A DNA stretch of 64,000 bases from Histoplasma ohiense. Taxonomy: Eukaryota; Ascomycota; Eurotiomycetes; Onygenales; Ajellomycetaceae. The notes beneath the pieces were generated by a model, which ran no database searches, was not told where the DNA came from, and saw only the letters and a list, made by a program, of their open reading frames with translations. Position numbers and translations under genes: made by a program. Positions 57,200 through 64,000 of this stretch are shown in pieces. Each line of letters opens with the position of its first letter. Within the stretch, counting starts at the first letter, position 1. The stretch lies in the NCBI GenBank assembly GCA_017607445.1, contig JAEVHH010000007.1, positions 1,302,001 through 1,366,000 of the forward strand, read 5' to 3'.

Positions 57200-59871
57200 C
57201 TAATTAAAGAAATCAGGTGGCAACGACGCCAAAGCCACAACGACGCCAATTCCACCAACTGCCGCCCCCAACAATGCACTGGCAGCGTAGCGGGCAAAGC
57301 TGGGCGAGGTGGCTGGTGTCTCTGTCTTGATCTTCTTCGCCTGCGGCGGTAAATGTGCTGTCTCATCTGTTTTTGTAGGTTTGAAGGTACGGCAGAGGCC
57401 ATGCGGCTCGTTATTGGTTGTTTTGAATTGGGACGGGAGATCGTGTTGATGAACGAGGAGGTCTCGCGGTTGGGCTTCTGGGAAACTGTCATTTTCAACG
57501 TTGTCGTACTCGTTACCATTGTAGAAATCATTGATGCTTTTGAGTGTTTCTACTGAAACTGGTTCCGGATTTACTTCCCTCGCCTTACGCTTTCGTGGGT
57601 TCGTTGGTCGGTTAGACTTGGTAGTCTGCTTGTGCGCATCGACTATATTGGCAATTGGGATCGAGGCTGCAGGTATCGGATCCTTTGGTACGGGATTGGC
57701 ATATTTGGATTGGGGTGGGTTGTTTGGTACATCACCTGTGCTCTCAAAGGCAAGCTGCCACGGAGGGTGCGATTGGAACTGGGACTGGGACTGGGACTGG
57801 CAACGGGGTGAGCCTGGGTATGCGGGCCCAGAAGACGGTCCGTATCCAGGAGCCGGCGAATAAGGAGAGTCGAACCGATATATATCCCTGGAGTTCTCAG
57901 CCAGTGCTTGATCGCGTGCACTATCCGCGGAGTAAGTGAGTGGACACCTGCTCTCAGGAGAGTATGGGCGAACGCACCTAACAGCATCACCTAGCCAATT
58001 GTTGTCTCCTTGGCTTGAAGGGGCAAAGGGACCGTCTGGATATAGCGGTCGTAGAGGTGGGAGGTGGGGGAGCCCGTAGTCACTGGCGACTGATGTCCCT
58101 CCGTATAGTGGTGTTGATGAGTCGGGCTCAAAGGACCCTGAGCTCCCAAATGCTCGCTGGCATTTGTTAGCAGCCGGAACCCACCGGGGACAGGTGTTGT
58201 CGTCATGGAAGGTCAAATACGGGACGCCTGCAGTCGGTTTGGCGAGTGCCTTGTCCGAAGGACTGGGTGATCTTTTTGAGACGAGGGCTAAATTCCGATC
58301 GCGGGTTTGAGTTTCTTCAGCTGGAGTTTGTTCACAGCCCGAAGTTGGCGGCTGCAAAGTGTTCACCAGTTCTTCATGCACAATTGGACTGATAAACGCA
58401 GAGTGTGTGTCATTGTCGCACCCGGTCAACTTTGGCATACTCCCAGTAGTAGCAGTAGTAGTGGGTCGCGGGCATTCGGGCTGACTCGTCATGTCAGCGC
58501 GTTCGGGGGCCAGATCTATCTTATCAGGGACGGAAAACGGTGCATGGGCAGCCTCCAGGTTCTCCGAGGAACGAGGAATGTCAGTTTCAGTAGTGTGGTC
58601 AGCGTTTTCATTTCTGATGTGGGTGTGGGTGACGTGGTGCTGGCCAGAATCGGAGTCTGCTTCAATTCCAAGTCCAAGGTCTTCTCTATCAGCATCGAAA
58701 CCAGAGTCAGGGCCTTCCTTTGATACTTGGGCATGTTCATTTTTCGGCTCTATGCTGTGAATGCGGTCGTTTTCAATAAGACTCGGCATGGCCGTTTCAA
58801 CATCAGAGTCAGGAGAGTGCTGAGATGGGACGACCTGCTTAGAACTCGTTGAATTGTCGCCCTTTGACTCTGAATTACTAGGCTGGGAAGACGGCGGAGA
58901 AGACGGTGGAGAGGATTTTGATTCTTGCCCGCCATCATTAGAGGAGGGGTGAGCTGATCCCACCTCAGAGTTAGCGGAGGCTGAAGGCTCGCAAGATATG
59001 GCCTTGGTATCAGATGTATTTGCGAATATAGCTTCGGCTTGCGGGTCGCTGAAGTCCTGACCGTCATCATCATCGTCGTCATCCGGTACGACGAAGGTAT
59101 TCGCCGAGTGACTCTTGCTAGGCTTCGGAGGGTCTTCCGTAGATTTCCTGGAGGAATAGGTGTTAGTGACTGGGCCTACAGCCAATAAGAAGGTGCATTG
59201 GGTAAAACGTAGGGACGTACCATGACAAGAGGACACTAACACTCAAGGGTTTATAAATCTCTGTAGGGATCAAGAACAAGTTAGAACGGGGAGTCGACGA
59301 GAGTTTTTGACAAAGATGAAGGAATACAGACTTGAACCACGGGAAATCGTCGACCCGAAAGTCAAGATGTCCTCATTCTTCACCACCGACTTCGTGTTGG
59401 CGGTAAGCCTTTTACCATTCAACAAAGTTCCATGCATAGAATCTGTATCGACGACGGACGCTTGCTGTATTGCAACACAAAATAAAACCGATTAGCCTTC
59501 ATATGCATCGCAAAGCATATATACATCCACAAGGAAAAGTGTGGAAAAGTGTGGAAAATACAATACCTTTGTCTCGGGACAGGCAGTGATTATGGCATGG
59601 GTGCGCGACATGACCGGGGAGTCGAACCAGGCATTCTCGCGGGATGGATGGAGGTTGGCATGCGTCTTGGACGAGCGGCCGACGACGATTTTATCTTGCT
59701 CGGAAGACAAAGTCAAAACACGGATTTCGAAGGGAGTTTTGGATTTGGGGAGCAGGCGAACGACAACTATGGTACAACACATGAGATTACTCCACGCCGT
59801 TGTGTAGATATTGGTAACTCGATGATGGGGCGGGAACGGACGAAAGGGTACATACGCTTGTTACGATCCAT
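57200..59871 (-). CDS. FHA-domain protein with C-terminal membrane anchor
   Basis: Five exons on the minus strand: 59871-59856, 59766-59567, 59464-59332, 59260-59221 and 59147-57200, 778 aa. Residues 20-125 are an FHA phosphothreonine-binding domain: VVGRSSK (Gly35-Arg36-Ser37), SRTHAII (Ser59, His62), SMHGTLLNGKRL (Asn88) and DILTFGS. A long acidic, Ser/Pro-rich region follows with a seven-Asp run. The C-terminus (YAASALLGAAVGGIGVVVAL, then ASLPPDFFN) is one hydrophobic segment ending the protein, as in tail-anchored proteins. FHA plus tail anchor recalls Far9/Far10/SLMAP of STRIPAK complexes, but the coiled coil typical of those is not evident, so I name no gene. The donor of exon 3 (GTCTGT) is weak; GTTCAA five bases earlier would also keep phase. 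Confidence 0.75.
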
Positions 59872-61375
59872 GATGACCACTATGCATCAGAGATAAATAA
59901 ACCCCGTTGCAAGGAATTTATAGAAAACAATTGGAACCTTTTTGGTTTTGGTACAGGAGAGAAGGTACTGGGGAATCAAGAACGATAGGAGTGGTTGCTG
60001 CAGTGAGCAGAAACAAGCAGCACAAGTTCAGTGCTGGAGCTTATGGCAATGTCCAAGTTTCCATTCGGAGCAAACAAGATTCGAACACTGTCTGCGCACG
60101 GAGCTATTGTGAATTCGAATGGAACAGGAGATGATAAGGTTGCTGTTCGTTTGGAGAGGACGGGGGAATGATATCCTCTGTCGTGTCGTGTTCTCTTTCT
60201 TTGAGGGTACGACGTAATTGAAATCTGACGTGGTGGTGGGTTGAGGTGGGGCAGGACAGGCAAGCTTCCGCCAAAGCAAAAACGCGGGGAACGTGGATTG
60301 GAATGAAGGAGACAAAGCTTCTAACAACAGCCGTTGAGAGCACCGGACGGACAGAGTGGCGAGACGGGGGGAAGAGAGACGAGTTACAACTGGTGAGGAT
60401 GCAAAGGCGACGGTTGAAGTTGGAAGTAGGAGTTGACGTTGGAGGCGGACAGGGTCAGGGTCAGGTGGTTATTATTAGGCAGAATTACCCGTATAACTTT
60501 AGTATCCCGCAGTACCAGTTACCAACTTCCGGGCGCATGGTTGCAGGCAACACAAGTCACAGTGACAAGGAACTGCAAGTACCCTGATGCATGACGTCAC
60601 TGGCCTGGTGGTCATGTGACATGCCTCGGTAGATAACGCCATTATCGAGGGCAGGATAAGAAGTAAACCAGACGTAGAGAAACAAATAAAACAAATCGAA
60701 GTTCATCATGTACCTAGGTAGTTGGCTACACATACAGACAAGAAAGGGCAGGAGGCAAAGGGGGGGACAAGAAACAAATATATATATAATTACATTGAGA
60801 CGTTGCACGTATGCCAACCCCCAATCATGCTCAGGAGCTCGGGAGACAAAAACCTGATACTAAAGAAACCAAAACAAAATGCAGGGGGTAGGGATGAGGA
60901 TGGGGACAGGTATGCCAGCAGCCGGGAAATGGGGCCACGCAGTCTAAGATAAAGCAGGAAAAATTAAAATAAAACAGAGTAGAAACATAATATAGGAGAC
61001 AGAACCCAAACCCCAGGGGAAGGGGGAGTGAAATGCGAAAATGTCCACCGAAGTGTCTGCAAGGAGAGGAAGCGGAGGGAACTTTTTCTGCTTAACCCTC
61101 CTTCAACCTTTTTGCATCGAACGGACCAGACCAACGCGGAAAATCCTCAGTCGTGGGACGAGGGGTTTATAAGGTTATGCTGGTTAAAAAAAAAAAAAAT
61201 TCTCTGTTGTTTTTGTTTTGTTTTGTGTCCCTATGGATTCATTTTCGACTTTTAGAGAGCCAAAACAAACAATGTCTGGGACTGGGGAATCTCTTCGTTG
61301 TCTGTTTTTTCTTGCTTGGGGGTTACAGATCTGCTATACACGCGCTTGTTTCGTTCCCAGACGGAGGTAGGAGCA

Positions 61376-61434
<59 letters not shown>

Positions 61435-61539
61435 GTATATATATGATCTTAGATAGAGGGAGGGAGGGAGAGCGGAGAGGGAGGCAAAAATATTTTTCTC
61501 TTTGATTTCTCTTTTCTTTCTTGTTTCATTTACTTTTCC
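59872..61539. other. 1.7-kb intergenic region with (CA)n(TA)n microsatellite
   Basis: Upstream of the FHA gene and downstream of the TOM70 stop. It contains a (CA)n(TA)n tract at about 61378-61444. No supported gene. Confidence 0.55.
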
Positions 61540-63797
61540 TTACGCGGGCGGCACCCCCATCGCACCCGCACCGGCCACCTGCTGCAGCCGCGCAGCGAGT
61601 TTGGGATACCGCTCCTGCACCTCGAGTTGCGCCCGCGTCGCTTCGGCGTATGACACGGCGTTGACGACTTCGGCTTCCGTGCGCGCAAGCTCGCCCGCGC
61701 GTTCGAAGTATTCGAGTGCTTGGGACACCTTGCCTTGTTGGAGGAGGAGTTGCGCGAGGGTCGCGACGGCGATGTCGCATTCCGGGTCAACTGTGGGAAA
61801 TTATAAGGGTTTAGATTGATAGCTGTTTACCGGAAAGGGGGAAAGGGTTGGAGGCATGAATAACAGGTAGATAGATATAGGATGGGAGGGCACGTACTGA
61901 TGAGCGCCGCTTGGCAGAGATTCTCCGCTTCAGCGAAATCGTGTTTCCACTGGAACAGCGCGAGCGCTTTGTTGATAAGGGGAAGCACGTTGACGCCCCA
62001 CGGCTTGTTTTTCTTCTCCAACTCGACCGCCTTGTCGAACTTCTCAATCGCCTCTGCATGTTTCTGCTGGTCGAGAAGCAACTCGCCATAGTAGTTGTAG
62101 ACGTCGGAGATGTTCTCGAAGTTTTTGACGGAGCGGCGGAAGGTGGCCATCGCAGACGCCACAGAGCCCATCTTGTATTGTGTTACTCCGAGTTGGATGT
62201 GGGAATAGATGAAGTCCCGGTCGATGTCAATGGACTTTTGGTAATCCTTTGCGGCCTCAGGGAGCTCGCCAAGGATGAAGTGAAGCTGCGCACGGTGGTA
62301 GTAAATGTCCGGATCATCCTTGTTCTGTGCCACGGCAAGGTCAAAATCATCTGCTGCAGCTTCTCGGTTGCCTGTTCGGATGTTAGCTTCAATCTGGTCA
62401 AGATTTAAGAGCGGCAACCCCCCACCCCCCAACAAAAAAAAAAGTAAACACTCACCAAGTTCAAGGTGCAGACTAGCCCGCTTGATATAGCTCTGGACCA
62501 ACGACGGATCCAGCTCAACACTCTTATTCAGGTCCTGCAACGCAGCCTGAGCATCGCCAGCCAGATACGTGAAAGTCGCCCGCATGTTTAAGGCCAGGGC
62601 CTCAAAGCTGCCCAGGTTACCCAACTCAAGCGATTTCTCAAAAGCCTTGGCTGCCTCCTCGTACCCATCTCCGGTCGGCTTGGACAGGGCGAGGAATCCT
62701 TTGCGCAGCTGACCCTTGCCGCTCTCCTCGTCCAACTCCACATCCTCGCCCAAACCATCCGGTAGGGGCCGTGGGCGGAAGCTCTGCAGGTAATTGGACA
62801 CAAATGTAGCGCTGGGCAATTTCTTCCCCTTCGCTTCCAGGATTGCGCGGCCCTTTTGCTCTGCGACTTTCTTCAGCAGCCGCTCCACGGCCTGCTTGCT
62901 GGATTCTTTGGCGAAGCCGTCGATGATGCAGCTGGCGGTGTAGTCCAGCAGCGCCTCGTGGAATTGGCCCAGCTTCTCGTACGCGTTTGCTCGGCGGTTC
63001 ATTGCTTTGATGTATTCGTCGTCCATGGCGAGGGCCGCGGAGGTGTCCTCCACCACCTTGTCCCATTCGCTGAGGGCGTTGTAGCACGCGGCACGGTTTG
63101 AGTAGTACACGGGGTCCGGTTTGCAGAGGATAGCCTTGCTGTATAGTTCGATGGCTCTGTTGTAGTCAAGGGAACCGAAGGCTTTGTTTCCTGCAGCCTT
63201 GAGCTTTGCAGCATATGCCGCTCGAGTCTGGGAGGGAAGGAGGAAAAAATCCCGCCATTAGCAATTATCTAACTGGATTTTTGGATTTGCAGGGTGTGCC
63301 TCAAGGCGCACGTACTTCGGCGGACAAACTGTCGACAGTGAGCTCGTCGACCTCTGGCAATGCTTCCGGAGATTCCTCTGGTTGTTTCTTGGCGGCATCT
63401 GTAAATGGAGAGTTAGGGTCAGGTAAGTGTCTGGCGCATTCGAACCCAGGTCGATATTTCAGGATGGGATTGCAGCCATACCGGATGAAGCAGTACCCTC
63501 ACCCTTTTTCTCCTCCTCCGCTTTCTTCTTCTCACGCCGTCTCTCCTTTTTGCTCTTCCTTTTCTCCGCGGGTTGCGTCGAAGCTGTTGATCGGCCGGAG
63601 TCGGTTAAGTAATAGGCAAAACCGGCACTTGTGATGACTACGGCGACTCCGGCAATGGTGCAGACAATTGTCTTATTCTCGGAGGCCCATGTGGAGATGC
63701 GATCCCAGACTGAGGATGATGGTTGCGCTTGGAGAGAGGGTGTATTGAAGGCGGCCGCGTTGTGTGATGGGACAGGGAGGATTTTATCTGACGACAT
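61540..63797 (-). CDS. TOM70: Mitochondrial import receptor Tom70
   Basis: Five exons on the minus strand: 63797-63482, 63398-63316, 63227-62456, 62371-61898 and 61790-61540; 631 aa, all phases closing. Tom70 is an outer-membrane receptor that takes carrier preproteins from Hsp70/Hsp90. Near the N-terminus is one membrane segment (about 43-64: TIVCTIAGVAVVITSAGFAY), then a strongly basic linker (KRKSKKERRREKKK). Tandem TPR units follow, from KLKAAGNKAFGSLDYNRAIE to YSKAI, then YSNRAACYNALSEWDKVVED, and on to the C-terminus. The first TPR cluster has the Lys/Asn/Arg pattern of a carboxylate clamp for the Hsp70/90 EEVD tail. The end (LAARLQQVAGAGAMGVPPA) matches fungal Tom70. The third intron contains a C/A-rich run. 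Confidence 0.96.
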
Positions 63798-64000
63798 TCT
63801 TGACGTTGTGGACGCAAATTGGGATATTAGAGCACCGGAAGGCGATTACAAGATATCAATTGGGCTGCTCTGTGAAACAGCAATTGATGAGGAATAAGTA
63901 AACAAGAAGATAAACAGATTAATACAAAAATAGTGCAAGCGGAGCAGGGAGAGAACAAATAACACAGGGCCAGGAAGAGTCGCACCCGGAACGAAGAAGG
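63798..64000. promoter_or_regulatory. TOM70 upstream region (cut by window end)
   Basis: 203 bp upstream of the TOM70 start, reaching the window edge. No specific site called. Confidence 0.3.

Noticed and set aside
57353..58760. Several plus-strand open frames over the FHA gene
   Set aside because: Antisense shadows; low complexity and no domain.

Overview
This window is nuclear DNA of a filamentous ascomycete (Pezizomycotina). Genes are split by short introns (mostly 55-150 nt) with GTAAGT/GTATGT-like donors. The gene set (Som1, a GUF1/MAD2 pair, a DUF7580 protein, a HeLo/C2H2-type fungal protein) and the ACGGAGTA-type palindromes point to Eurotiomycetes. Onygenales is my best guess, but nothing here proves the order. 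I rebuilt gene models by hand from splice sites and reading frame. Unless an entry says otherwise, every intron phase in a model closes.

Layout: 1-3234 has no firm gene. 3235-14706 is a dense housekeeping block: aminodeoxychorismate lyase (+), COX9 (-), TAF8 (+), SOM1 (-), an XRCC2-like RecA paralogue (+), a serine racemase/threonine dehydratase-like enzyme (-) and ILV5 (-). 16913-19927 is one uninterrupted 1004-aa gene that fuses an isochorismatase-like domain, an AlkB-like dioxygenase and a GST-like domain. 20377-23651 is a complete but decayed DNA transposon of the Tc1/mariner (DD34E) type. It has near-identical long terminal inverted repeats, TA target duplications and a second, unrelated long gene. 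24125-30860 holds a dienoyl-CoA isomerase-like gene and a divergent pair of fungus-specific genes (DUF7580 protein and C2H2 protein). 31358-40159 holds RPC1, GUF1 and MAD2. 40160-46622 is almost empty apart from one small spliced gene for an 85-aa protein with three CxxC motifs. 46623-63797 holds SLY1, a PNUTS-like CCCH protein, an FHA protein with a C-terminal membrane anchor, and TOM70.

Most genes are unconnected housekeeping functions. The shared themes are mitochondrion (COX9, Som1, ILV5, GUF1, TOM70) and transcription (TAF8, RPC1, PNUTS-like). Som1/XRCC2-like and GUF1/MAD2 are head-to-head pairs with short shared upstream regions. The features most worth a second look are the two-gene transposon, the triple-fusion protein and the orphan CxxC protein.
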